From the NCBI RefSeq assembly GCF_009905375.1, contig NC_133653.1:93403994-93467993 (forward strand): a stretch of DNA of 64,000 bases. The letters run 5' to 3'. The position numbers were made by a program, and so were the translations under genes. The notes beneath the pieces were generated by a model. It was not told where the DNA came from, searched no databases, and saw only the letters and a list, made by a program, of their open reading frames with translations. Shown in pieces: positions 36,201-47,662 of the stretch. Each line of letters starts with the position of its first letter. Within the stretch, counting starts at the first letter, position 1. This DNA is from Apium graveolens (lineage: Eukaryota > Streptophyta > Magnoliopsida > Apiales > Apiaceae).

Positions 36201-36900
36201 TTTGTTCTGGCTCTAAAGCTTTTACACTATTCCATAACCTTGGGAATTACTTTCTCGAAAACAATTGGCTGAACTTTAATCAGTTTATTATAATCTCTTG
36301 CTCCGTGCCTTCCTTGGCCTTTCACCAGCGGGTGGTCTCTCTCTTGGGAGGGTAAGTGACAAAAACAGTCTTTTGTGATTCGTCAATCATTTAGAATCTC
36401 AAATAATTCCTATATTTCCTTTAGCCAGGCTCTTGCCTCGGCTGGGTCAGCTTGTTCCATGGAACTCTGAGAGCTTAGCGACTTAAAGGTCCTGAAAGAA
36501 TTTCTCACCGCACTGTCTCCTCAGGGTGGTGGTTGGGGATAATAGTCTGAGTTCTTTTTAGACAGGTCCATGAATTGCCGTATAGGAGTACCATCTCGGG
36601 TCTCCTTTCCTTACTCGACTTTCTGTTTCCTTAGTATGAAATGTTTCATCCTACTCCCCATAATTGGGGTCATCTTTTAATTTAAAATCCTCATTTTCCA
36701 CTCCATTATATCATGGGTTCCTTCTATCTTGATGGCGACCTCCCTGACTATCATGTTCAGGGTTTGCTCTAAATCTTATTCCTCAAACTATGGCTCTCAT
36801 CTAAGTTCTCATCCTTACGCTCTTGAACTTTCGGAACCCAAATTCTATAGGAATACCTCATTATTCCCTTATCATCTTTCTCGATATTAATCTTTTATCT
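33261..36900 (-). other. unidentified interior of the 14-kb element
   Basis: About 3.6 kb between the integrase remnant and the RNase H remnant, where the Tekay-type relative has less than 1 kb. No frame exceeds about 85 codons on either strand and I recognise no domain. It is pyrimidine-rich on the plus strand. It may be scrambled, decayed pol sequence or an unrelated passenger. Confidence 0.55.
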
Positions 36901-36923
36901 AATTGTTGGCTCCCTGCCTTCAT

Positions 36924-37612
36924 TCATAACTTTTTCTGGCACAATATGATCTTTTCCAATAATTCGGGCTGTATTGCAATCTCAAACAGCTTTTTGGTAC
37001 CGGCTCCGGTTACCTTCACTTCTATTTCCATTTTCTCAAAAACCCTTATAAACTCTCCAAAAGACATTATCATCTTGAGTCTCTCCTTTTTACTAAGGGC
37101 ATCAGCCACCATATTGGCTTTCCCCGAATGATAAAGAATCTCCCAATCATTATTCTTGATTAGCTCTAACTGCCTCCTCTGGCATATGTTGAGCTCTTTC
37201 TACGTGAAAATGTACTAGAGCACTTATGGCTTAGGTAATTCTCGCACTTCTCTCCATATAAGTAGTGCCTCCAATCCTTAGGGTAAAACTATTGCCACGA
37301 GCCTAAGCTCATGAGCGGGGATATCGAATTTCATATTACCTTAATTGTCTTGACATGTACGCGATTACCTTACCTTGCTGCATAAGCACGCACCCTAAGC
37401 CCTTGTGCGAAGCGTCACTATACTTCACAAAATCTCTTTTTCCATCCGGCAACGCCAGCATAAGGGCCATCACCAACCTCTGCTTCAGTTCTTGAAAGCT
37501 GTTCTCGCATTTCTCTGTCCATTCGAACTTTTCAGTCTTACGAGTAAGCCGCGTTAAAGGGGCTACTATCTTTACAACTTGAACGAACCTCCGGTAGTGA
37601 CCGGCCAATCCT
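36924..37612 (-). pseudogene. RNase H remnant of the 14-kb element
   Basis: The minus strand at 37608-37336 reads AGHYRRFVQ, PLTRLTRKTEKFEWTEKCENSFQELKQRLV, then YSDASHKGLGCVLMQQGKVIAYMSRQL, the RT/RNase H junction with the first catalytic Asp. After a decayed stretch the end motif VADALSKKE appears at 37112. RT should precede this on the upstream side (above 37612) but is absent, so RT, protease and gag look deleted. Confidence 0.82.
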
Positions 37613-37689
37613 ACCTCTGGTAGTTGACCAAACCATGGTCATCAATTCATCAGTGGTCCTTTATCCAATCCTGTCAGGATCCTCCATGG

Positions 37690-37870
37690 GATCCTCCTCA
37701 ACAACTATCCCTTCTAGGACAACATCCTCAACCACTAAATCCTCAATATCAACATCATCCGGTCCTGCATTAGGACACTCTATCGGATCCACAATCCGAT
37801 CTCCAATTAGTAATAAAATATCATCGCGATGTTGCTCCTCAACCTCAGGGTTCGGAGTCCCGCTACCATA
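37690..37870 (-). pseudogene. acidic leader ORF remnant, function unknown
   Basis: In one minus-strand frame about 55 codons are open and very acidic (VDIEDLVVEDVV, VVEEDPMEDP), about 170 bases inside the primer site. It lies where gag or a leader ORF should begin. I do not recognise it as gag. The plus-strand Ser/Thr-rich frame over the same bases is its shadow. Confidence 0.4.
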
Positions 37871-38037
37871 TACGATAACGAACTACGCTCCTATCACGAT
37901 ATTTATAAGGGTTCCCATAAGGGTTTTAACTATCAGTACTACGTTAGGTAGCCCGACTATGAACTTGGCAAGAGTTCTTATTATCTTAGTGAACTTATTA
38001 TCTTAACGTCCCATCATCTCTGAGGTTTATAACGCTT

Positions 38038-38050
38038 AGCTCTGATACCA
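38038..38050 (-). other. primer binding site (iMet) of the 14-kb element
   Basis: The minus strand reads tggtatcagagct four bases inside the 5' LTR boundary at 38055. Confidence 0.9.
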
Positions 38051-38054
38051 TTTA

Positions 38055-41000
38055 TGTAACACCCCCAGATCCGGGGTCGGGGATCCGGGTCGTCACGGTC
38101 TTTCTTTCCACAATATCACTTCACTTAATTAATAATGAATAACCCTATGCTGTGACCCCACACTAACACACACCACAACCCGTTATAGTCTCAGAGATGA
38201 AATTTAAATAAGTACAAGTCTTTGAATCCACAATTTAAAAGTTATTACAACCCAAAATGATTACTTGATAAATTTACAGTTAATTGCCATTATCTGCCAC
38301 AAGTTATAATTATACATAATTGATTCTCAAAAGTAGATGGTCTGATCTACAATAGATCTACCTCTGCAGCTATAGCAGCTACAACATCAACGGGAAGACG
38401 CGGGACGCTTCCCACGCGCTTGCGCTGGGTCTACTGGAGTCTGGCCATCTTTCCTAACTGTTGTTGTGTGATGAAGAAATAAAGCAAGGGTGAGCAGCAA
38501 GCCCACCAAAATAATATGTATAATGATTTACAATATATGAGCCTACTCATAATACTCATGAAAGTCTTGGTCAAAAGAAATGAACCAAGTTTGATATCTT
38601 AATGCGATGAAGTCGCAAAATATTCAGTATATATACATATATACTTTTCAAAATATTGGAAGTCCTCTTCCATGCATAATATACATAAAGTCCCAGTGTA
38701 TAACTGTATAAAAAAAATATCGTTGCAAGGTGATCTCATATATCTAACCTTGTCTCAACGTTTTTCTGAAAATCTTTGTCATTCATAAGACAATTATTAA
38801 TTAGATATAAGTTTAAAAGATGAGGTTACCAAACACCCCAATATACTTATATCTTTCCCAATACTACTTGAACTATCACCGTTCAAGTTATAATCAGTTT
38901 CAAAGGTTCATCACATAGATGAGACTACAAGACAAGATTTGAATATATTCAATCTTTGAATATCATTATAAATAATGAAGTTACGAGATACTTCATTAAG
39001 TCCCGATATATAAATATATTCATATATATCTCCCATACATTTCCTGAAAACCTCTGTCATGTAAAGTATGAACAGAGTTGCAATATCCAATGAATTTGGA
39101 AGGAAAAGAATTTTGGCATAAACCAGATATCTTGCTGATCAGGCAAAGATACCAATAAGTAACCTTTTCTACTAGTAGATGGATGAATCCCCCACCGGTC
39201 ATCACCCTGGCCACATAAGGACCTTGTGCTGGACCGCCACCCGGCCTCTTACGCGTTGATGGACTGCCACCTAGCCACTTACACATTGATAGACCGTACC
39301 CCGGCCTGTCGCTTATGCCGACTCAATTAGATGGGCTTACTTCCCGAACATTGGGCAAGTAATCAATTCATTTACCAAAACTGCAACCTCGTTGCGAATA
39401 TAAAACACACCACATAGCCGGATTCCCCAGGTTTTGAGCGAGTATTTAAATTCCCTTAAAAAGGAAGATCTTAAATATAAAAATGAGTTTTGGGATCCGC
39501 TCTAACTTTTAAAAATCATTTTGAAGACTCGAAAACACTTTAAAGAGTGTTTGGAGTAAAGCTGATTTAATGAAGTAAATCAGTCCCCATATATTAGAAA
39601 ATATCTGAATATTATTATTTAAATAATATTCCCATAAAGAATAATCTTTATAAAAATAATTGAAGTAGAAGTATTAAAACTTATACTTGAAATAAACATT
39701 AAATAACCAAAGATATACTTATATGAAAGTATCATCTTTATTTGAATAATCAAAAATAAGTTTGATTATTGAACCCTTATTCTTTAATAAAATAAAGAAT
39801 ATATTTCAGTAATAAGCGGAGTCATAATACCTCGAATGAATATTATAAATAATATTCATTAAATAAAATAAAGGAGTCATACATCCTCAAATGAATATTC
39901 AAATAATATTCAATAATTAAAATAAAAGGAGTCATAAGTCCTCGAATGAATATTCAAAATAATATTCATTTAATAAAATAAAAGGAGTCATAAGTCCTCG
40001 AATGAATATTCAAAATAATATTCATTTAATAAAATAAAAGGAGTCATACGCCTTCGAATAATATTCGAAATAATATTCAATAATAAAATAAAGTTAAAGT
40101 TATCGAATAAACCTTATTCGATTAATAGTTTTGAAAACTATGACCATATATATATATAAGTATATATATATATATATTTATATCCATATATACAAAATCT
40201 ACTCGGGATCCTCGACTCCCGGTTTTAGAAAATATTTTCACCTTTGGGTCCCTGTACTAAGGGTATATGCAAATTACCGCTATCCTCTAGCATAGGTATT
40301 ATCAACTGAATCAACAGATATATATGGAAAGAATACGAAACAGGCATGCATATATATATATACCATAGTAGCATGCTTCATTATATTGCAACATTTGCTA
40401 ATTAACCAACATGCATCTATCACAAGATAATGCAAATACATATATTCATCACAACAACAGTTATAACGGGTAGAAAACTTGCCTGAGCGACTTGGGGTGA
40501 TAAAAGGCTCGGGACGAGTCTGGTAACCTATAAACAACAAGTAAGTTGGAATTAAACCAAAATCACTTGTAAATCTATACTTTAACTAACTTAGACTCTA
40601 ACGCTTGTTTTGCGCTCACTGATTCGCTTAAGTCACTCGGGTACCCTCGGCTCCACCATTTTTAATAATTTAACCTTTACGAGTTTTAAAGCGATTCCTT
40701 CGCGAGTGTCTTACCAACTGCCTAAAACACTTACCATAAATGTTTCATACATTAATTAACCCTTTTTGGTCTTTAACCTATGTTTCAAAGTAAGGCGAGG
40801 GGAAAAGTTTCGTTCGCGAAACGCCGTTACTTGAAACGGTCGTTTCTCCTAAACCGTGCATCGGAATCGAACGAACTACATATCAAAACGAAGCTCGTAA
40901 CATGAGTTATCTAAACATGGCAGTGGTCATAATCTAGCAGGGGGTTCTCGGGTCCTAATGCTATGCACAAAAACAGTCCAAAGAAAATCGGACGTTACGA

Positions 41001-42272
41001 CAGCTATGTTTACGTGATTTCCCAATTTTAAACCATTCAAAACCATCCCAAATCAACCTCAAATCCAACATACAACCAACATCCATCCTTTTCACATCAT
41101 AACAACCCCAACCAATTCAATTTAATCATTCATACTTATGCCTAAGCTTAACTTTAATCATACTTAAGTTCTTTTAATCAAAACAACAACATTTACCAAT
41201 CCAACAACATCCCAAAACTCACTAATCTCTACATACACAACCATCAAGCCTCTCATGAACTAAAATACTCATATTATGCTCTTATCATTCAATAACAAAG
41301 CTTGGTTAAGAGATTATACCTTCCTTGAAGCTTTTTAACACAACACAAGAGCTTTGAATGCCTAAAGAACCTTGATCCTTGCTTGTATCACCTTAATCTC
41401 TCATAAAAATTCAAGAAAACTAAAGTTATTTCTTGAAGGTTACTATTCACCATCTTCTTCCTTGATTTATAGAAAAAGATTGGCTTGGAATTAGAAGCTT
41501 AAACTTATAGGAAGTATGTAACTATCCATGGGGAAGCTTAGATAATTACCTTGCTAAATAGTAAGTGGTGGAGCTTGGATCTTCAAATTTTAAGAAAGAA
41601 GCCGAGAGTTAGCTTGGGAAGAAAGAGGTTTTTGTGTTTTGCTTGATGAAAATGAAATGATTTGCTTGGTTGGTTGATTTTTTGTGTTGTTTTTGGTTAA
41701 TGACTTAATTAACCTTGATTTTGTGTGGTTATAATTCAACCACACTTCCTTCCCTTCTATGTCATGCTTGTGTCATCCTCATGATGTCATCCTCCCCTCC
41801 TTGTCCTCTTCTCATTGGTTGGATGACATCACCCCCACTAATCCCTTTGATTAGCTTTTAATTGTTTGCCTAATGACCGCTGATCTGTTATACGGTTCGC
41901 TTAACTTTCGTTTTCGTTTATCGTTCGAGGGATCATACCCGGGATCTTATTACTTAGGTTCCCTTAACCTTTCTCAATACATTAAATTCCTTTTTATGAT
42001 CCTCTATTATAATCCTTTAATTTAAATCCTTTTATCCTGTTACCTTATACTCAATTCTTTCCGTATCTATTGGATTTCCGGGAAAAATCAAAGTGTTCGG
42101 AATTGGATTCTGACGATCTTTACATACACTTATATACCATATAGAGTACTAATAAAATCTCTGAATATCCATAACAGAACCCCTACATAGTGTGGCATGA
42201 AAAGTTTTCTCGTTCAGCAAAAACACTATTCATAAGGGTTTCAAAAATTACCCAAAAATTGGGGTTATTACA
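38055..42272 (-). repeat. 5' LTR of the 14-kb element, 4218 bp
   Basis: tgtaacaccc to ggttattaca, nearly identical to 28265-32485. The five-unit 56-bp array is at 39812-40092. Differences from the partner LTR are scattered single bases plus length changes in (at)n tracts near 40150 and 40352. Confidence 0.95.
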
Positions 42273-42277
42273 GAACA

Positions 42278-42410
42278 TGTGATGAAAGGTACAGTGTAAC
42301 TTCATTTTGATCCAAGTGAAAAGCAGATTGCAGACATATTTACCAAGCCACTTGATGAATCATCATTCACAAGATTAGTAAGTGAGCTAGGTATGCTTAA
42401 TTATTCATAA
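42278..42410 (+). pseudogene. pol: SIRE-like copia pol, C-terminal end
   Basis: Continues RNase H after the 14-kb insertion: VMKGTV, a stop at 42297-42299, then LHFDPSEKQIADIFTKPLDESSFTRLVSELGMLNYS and the natural stop at 42408-42410. The target duplication gaaca lies just before it. Confidence 0.92.
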
Positions 42411-42489
42411 ATTTATGTCCTCTATATAATCAGTCTTGAAGCCTGAAATGAATTTGCTGCAAAAACAAAGTTGGCTTTAAGTAAGACTT

Positions 42490-42710
42490 ATCCTATCAAC
42501 GGATATTCCCTATCCGTTAAAAGACAAAATTGTTCTATCAACGGATGTTCATTATCCGTTGAAAGACAAATACATTTCTGGTAATTTTATCCCTCAACGG
42601 ATAAAATAGTGTTGATTATCAACGGATAACTATTTACCTTATCCGTTGAAGTGTCACATCAGTTACTTTAAGTGAGTCACAGCCATTGATTTCTTTACTT
42701 AACCGTTGAT
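42490..42710. repeat. AACGGAT inverted pairs in pol-env spacer
   Basis: Three near-perfect inverted pairs: 42496-42519 (5-base loop), 42538-42562 and 42619-42650, plus single sites near 42593 and 42704. Each pair is TCAACGGATA facing TATCCGTTGA. They lie 140-350 bases upstream of the TATA-like box at 42846. Confidence 0.92.
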
Positions 42711-42845
42711 ACATATATACACTGTTGTATGTATTTGTATTAAAGGCAGTTTTCAGAATTTCTACAGTTTTATTTATTCTTGAACGGCTGTAATTTACTT
42801 AAAAGTATCATTTAATCATTTTATTTACGTTTTAATTCAAGAAAG

Positions 42846-42952
42846 TATAAAAGCCCATTGAACTCTTATTTTCACTTTACGCTTTCTTGCAATTTTTATT
42901 CTCCTTCTCTCCAAAATTCTCAAGTTTTTCTCTGCAACCTCTACTCACAACA
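42846..42952 (+). promoter_or_regulatory. candidate internal promoter and leader of env-like ORF
   Basis: TATAAAAG at 42846-42853, then about 95 bases of pyrimidine-rich sequence with several ctc and ttct runs, ending caacaatggc around the ATG at 42953. This resembles a plant core promoter and 5' UTR. The AACGGAT pairs upstream copy the layout of the LTR, where the array also precedes the TATA box. No expression evidence is available here. Confidence 0.5.
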
Positions 42953-45900
42953 ATGGCACCAGTAGTCAAAATTATATCTCAAACAAGATTTTTTTATGAA
43001 AAGAATAATTTCATAGCCTTAGTTGAAAAGAATGAAGCCCATTTTTGATTATCACAAGATGATGGACTTCATCAAAAACTGCAAACTAAGCTATGCAATG
43101 CTGGAAGCCCCAACCATCTACTGTGAGGTGATTGAGGAGATTTGGACAACTGTAGAGTTCAACTCCACATATATGACTATTGCCTTCTCTCTCAAAGGTA
43201 AGGATTATTGCATTAATTGTGATGATATACAGTCTTGCTTTAAGTTGCCTGAGAATAATGCCATGATACCACACACTGATAAAGATGTATCTGCTATGTT
43301 AGATTCCATAGGCTATGCTTTTGATTCTGCTAGTTTAGGTAGTATTAGAAGGAAAGGCTTTAGGAAAGAATGGAGTTTTCTTGGAGATGCCTTTATCAAG
43401 GTTTTCTCTGGGAAGATTAGCAATTTTGATGCCATAACTTCATCTCTTGTTAATATGCTCTATATGCTAGTTTCTGATAGGTACTTTAATTTTAGCAACT
43501 GTGTCATGCTAGAATTAGGTTCCAGATTAGGTAACAAAGCTAATAGACCACATAACATCTACTATGCTAGATTCTTTATATTATTGGCTAACCATGTTGC
43601 TGAAGGATTGGTCATATCAAATGAGAATAATAAACTCAAAAGCTGGGCACAAGAGAAAAGGGTCCTTGCAGACCTTGTGAGAATGAACCTCAACAGCCAG
43701 GTGCCATTGGTATATTTGCCAATCATGAATGCACCACAGGTAAATGAGGTAAACACTTCTATAACTCCTACTATTTCCAACCCCATTGTTTCTTTGCCTT
43801 CTAGTGTGGCCATGGAATCTGTGTCTTTGTCCAAACAAGTTCCTACCAAAGCCACCAAAACTAAAGTTTCAAAACTCAAGTCAAAGAAAACTACCTCTGT
43901 TGTTTCTCAAAAGACAACAGTTGTAACAACTACCATAAACCCTGAAGGGAGTGAACAGGGTGTGAGTGGTGAGGAGAGGGGTGAACATCAAGAAACCCCC
44001 CAGGATAAGGTGGGAGAGGTGAGTGGTACCTAAGCCAGCCAAGCCACAGTCTCTCAAAAGACTGTGGTGGTTCAAAAGGAGTCTAACACATCCCTAGTTG
44101 CATCCTCCCAAAAGGGTGCAACTATTGAAAATAGTCCCCAACCAGGGACAAAGACCAAAAGAGGGAGGGACACTGAAGCCACACATTCACCAATTAAAGC
44201 CTTTTCAAGGAAGAAGAAGGCCAAGACCCTAGTTTCCACATAAGGGGCACACACAGCACAAATACATCCACCTGTATCTGTGCCTTCATAAATTCAGCTT
44301 GATGTGATTCCAGCAGATGTGGAGTCACAACCCCATTCTCTCATAATAGAAACACACCAATCATCAAACTCTCCATCACCCTCTCTGGATGTGGATATGA
44401 TATTCACATCAATTCCTGATTCTCCCTCATTAAAACTCAGGGAGGAGCCCCACTCAAAACCTGATGATCATCATCTTTTAGATGATTTGTTGGATCATCA
44501 GCCAATTCTTTCAGATGTAGTTGAAGAATCTGTGTCACCACACTTAAAATCAATTCACACAGATTCAACAATTATGTCACTTTCTATATCTACATCTATT
44601 TCTTTTTCAACGGATATCTCTCATCCATTGACAAGTGGTTGTTCTTCAACGGATAAGCTTAACAGCAGTTATCCGTTGATACCATCAGTTTCCACTTCAA
44701 CGGATACTCCCTATCCGTTGATGGTCTCTACACACATAACAAAAACAATTCCAACTGTAGAGGACATGGTTACTGTACAATCACTTTTAGGTTTGAGGGA
44801 AGGGAGTGATCTTTTGAGTGCGAGGCTGGGTTGCTCCCAGGGAAAATGAGAGGTTGAGAGTCACCATATGCATGCTATTTCTTCCAGCATGGCAAAAGTG
44901 AGTGAGGGGATTGCCACCTTAGAAGGTGAGGGTGAGGGTGTGAGGGTGCGTGTGAGCCAGGGGGAGCCCCTGATGCAAGAAAATAGAGAAAATGAGAGAA
45001 AGGCAGGTACAAAAGCTATAAGGGTGGATCCAGCCATTGCTAGTGAGTCAATGAAAGTGGATGATGCAGAAAAGGAAAGACAATTTCAGCAACATTACAA
45101 AGCTGTAATTGATAACATTACCTTGGATGCTGACACTTTTACTCATCCTGTTTCAGCCTATCAATTATTGGCTGCTCAGGGCAATGTGGAGGCATAACAG
45201 ATATTAAACATTGTACACACTTCAGAATCTCTTCTCAGAGACAAAGCTGATGTTAACAGGCTGCCTTCTCAAGCTAGTGAGCCATCTGAAGAATTTGGAG
45301 TAAATTCTAATGATGATGACTCTGATTCTTTGGATGAGAGCATGAACTTAGGGGGAGTAGCAGGACCAAGTTCTGTTCCATATCTTCCTGAATGGGCATG
45401 GGCAAAAGAATCAACACCAGGAGAGTTTGGTGTCACTTTGGTCAGACAAGTCATGACAATTCAGAAGGCCCTTCAGGAGACTACAGATGCTGGTACCAAG
45501 GCAATTCTTCAAGCTCATCTGGAATCTCTGCATCTCTTGCAGCTGTAGCACTTCAGACAGAATCTAAGTGTGGATGAGCTCAAACAGGACATTGCTGATC
45601 TGAAATCCTACAATGCTGAGAAGTTAGATTCAGTCATACCTTATGGTACCATGCAAGATTTGTTGGGGAGACTGAGGAAAGAATCTGATGCTGACAAGAG
45701 GCTGTCCAGATTGGAAACCAGAGTTCAGATCATTGAAGACTCTATGGTCACCATTCTTCAGAATCAACAAACTCAAACAAATCTACTCATGCAGCTGGCA
45801 AAAGCATAAGGCTTGACCCCTACCCTTGATGATAACAAAAAGGGGGAGAATAAAGGGGAAGGGGAAGGAGAGCCATCAACAACAGTTCAAATATCTCAAG

Positions 45901-47474
45901 TGCTAGTTTCTGCCATCACCACTTCTCCAATTATTCAAATCAAAGGAAAGCTTGATGGAATTGATCTAATCCAGATAGCAGCAGCTGAATTGCAAGTCAA
46001 AGAGCAAAGGAAGAAGATTGATGAAAAGATGCAACAAATTTTTGGTTCTACAACTTCTCAATCACAATATGTGAAGCATAGCACAAAAGTTGAATCAATT
46101 ATTATGGAGCTCAAGCCAGTAGGGAGGAATAAGGTTGGAGAGACTTCTTCCAAGGATCTGAAACCTATGGTTCTCAAGCCCAACAACAGATCCATTAAGG
46201 ACTCTACAAAGAATTCTCTGAAAGAAGTGGATTTTCCTCTTCCAAAGGCTGATGAGGACAAGCTTTTGGGTAGAAGTATCACAAAGCTCAAAGAGACCAT
46301 GGATGTGGCTGTAAGGAGGAACATGGTTATTATCTTCAGAGAGGGAAAAAGCATATGTGTGATGCAAGGACATCCCAAATTCTCAATAGCCAAGAGGGAA
46401 GAAACCAGAAGGTTGAAGGAAGAAGCCAAACAGCTAAAGGCTGACAAAAGAGCACAAGCAAAGCTTGAAAAATAGCTAAAGTCAAGTCAGGCTGAAGAAC
46501 AGAAAGAAATTGAAGACAAAAGTGAAGATGAAGCTATGGGGGACATGGTTGATACTGATATGGAGGAAAGAAGTAAGGAAATAGAAGAATGGCAGAAAGG
46601 GAACAGAAAGAAGGCCAATGCAAAGAGAAAGGTGGTAGATGAGACTGAAGAAACCCAATAAATATCCAAACCACTACCCTCTATTCCTGAACCCATTGTG
46701 CCTGACCCCTTCATGAACATTCATGGTGAAACAATCATTCCTAAGGAGGAACCAATTGATTGGGACACCATCAAATTGCCCACCTTCTTAACCTCTTCTC
46801 CACCATCAAAGAAGCAGAAAAGAAGAATCAAATCAACACCCTCTAAAGCCTCAATCAAATTCACACAGAAGCCTAAGCCTAAGCCTCAAGCCTCTAAGGA
46901 TGATTATGTTCACATCTGTGACATAAAAGAATTTTCAGACATTGAACTCTATCTGGATGAGCTGGAGGAAGTAAGGGGAATAGCTGCCTACAGACAGTTA
47001 CCAGAAAGACTAGTGTTCAAATACAAAGGAAGTGGGGAAAGAACTTGGCCTCTCTACAGGATTCTGAATGAAGGCTACTCTACCTTGATTAGAGTCTACT
47101 CAGCCATACAAAGGGATTCTAGCTTTACCAGGACTGCCAAGACTGAGATTCTCAACAAGATTGCCAACATAAGGAAAACTTGGAGGGAGCCCAATGCCTT
47201 GCCTAGAACATTACTCATTCAAGAAAGAGGAATTACAGTTCACAAATCACCTCATCTATTGATGGAGTTCAGAGATAACAAAGGAGTCAGAAGATTTTTC
47301 AGAATTGAAGATCAGCTCAAGATTGCCAGTAATGAAACTCTCAAGGATATGCAATCTAAGTTGGACATCAATGAAGAAGATGAAGCTGAATTCTATAGAC
47401 AACTTCAACTTCAAATAGAGGAGAATGACATAAGGTTAGGAAAGAAAACAAGGAATCAAAGGAAAAGAAACTAA
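42953..47474 (+). pseudogene. SIRE-like env-like extra ORF, broken by stops
   Basis: Starts at ATG 42953 (MAPVVKIISQTRFF), shifts frame near 43045, then stays in one frame to 47474 with stops at 44031, 44241, 44289, 44847, 45195, 45546, 45807, 46473 and 46659. About 1500 codons in all. Parts: a conserved N-terminal domain of about 240 residues (IWTTVEFNSTYMTIAFSLKG, LGSRLGNKANRPHNIYYARF); a Ser/Thr/Lys-rich tail; a Ser/Pro/Asp region with STD repeats from the AACGGAT motif (44607-44721); a predicted coiled coil (about 45570-45800); a Lys/Glu-rich part; and a C-terminal domain (46900-47440). I see no signal peptide, transmembrane helix or fusion peptide, so an envelope role is not supported by sequence. 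Its function is unknown. Confidence 0.82.
44607..44721. repeat. AACGGAT inverted pairs inside env-like ORF
   Basis: Three inverted pairs (44607-44631, 44646-44680, 44696-44721) encode STDISHPLT-, STDK-SYPLI- and STDTPYPLM-type peptides. The DNA motif is the one in the LTR and spacer. A related group lies in gag at 24274-24327. Confidence 0.9.
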
Positions 47475-47649
47475 TCTGCTCAGGCTAAAGGAGCACCCTT
47501 GGAAACAATGTAATTCTTCAATTCCATCTCAGCATACACATTTTTGTAGCACTTTTGAATTTCTGCTTTATTACAGTTTATATATTTGTCAAGTATTTTG
47601 TTATCATCAAGCTAAACCCAAATTTATGCCTACAGTTCTAGTAGACATA

Positions 47650-47662
47650 AATAGGGGGAGAT
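47650..47662 (+). other. polypurine tract of SIRE-like copia
   Basis: aaatagggggagat immediately before the 3' LTR start tgttaggaat. Confidence 0.88.

Larger units (their letters stand above)
28265..42272 (-). mobile_element. young 14.0-kb gypsy-type element with 4.2-kb LTRs, probably non-autonomous
   Basis: Flanked by a perfect 5-bp duplication gaaca (28260-28264 and 42273-42277) in the copia RNase H gene. The two LTRs differ at only about 15 of 4.2 kb, apart from microsatellite length. The iMet primer site on the minus strand and the polypurine tract fix the orientation. The 5.6-kb interior has recognisable but ruined integrase and RNase H pieces related to the Tekay-type element, and no readable gag, protease or RT. 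Confidence 0.93.

Noticed and set aside
37635..38006. 123-codon Ser/Thr-rich plus-strand ORF
   Set aside because: Shadow of the acidic minus-strand leader frame and simple-sequence composition; opposite to the element's strand.
42953..47474. True viral envelope glycoprotein
   Set aside because: No signal peptide, transmembrane segment or cleavage site seen; only the position after pol suggests the name env-like.
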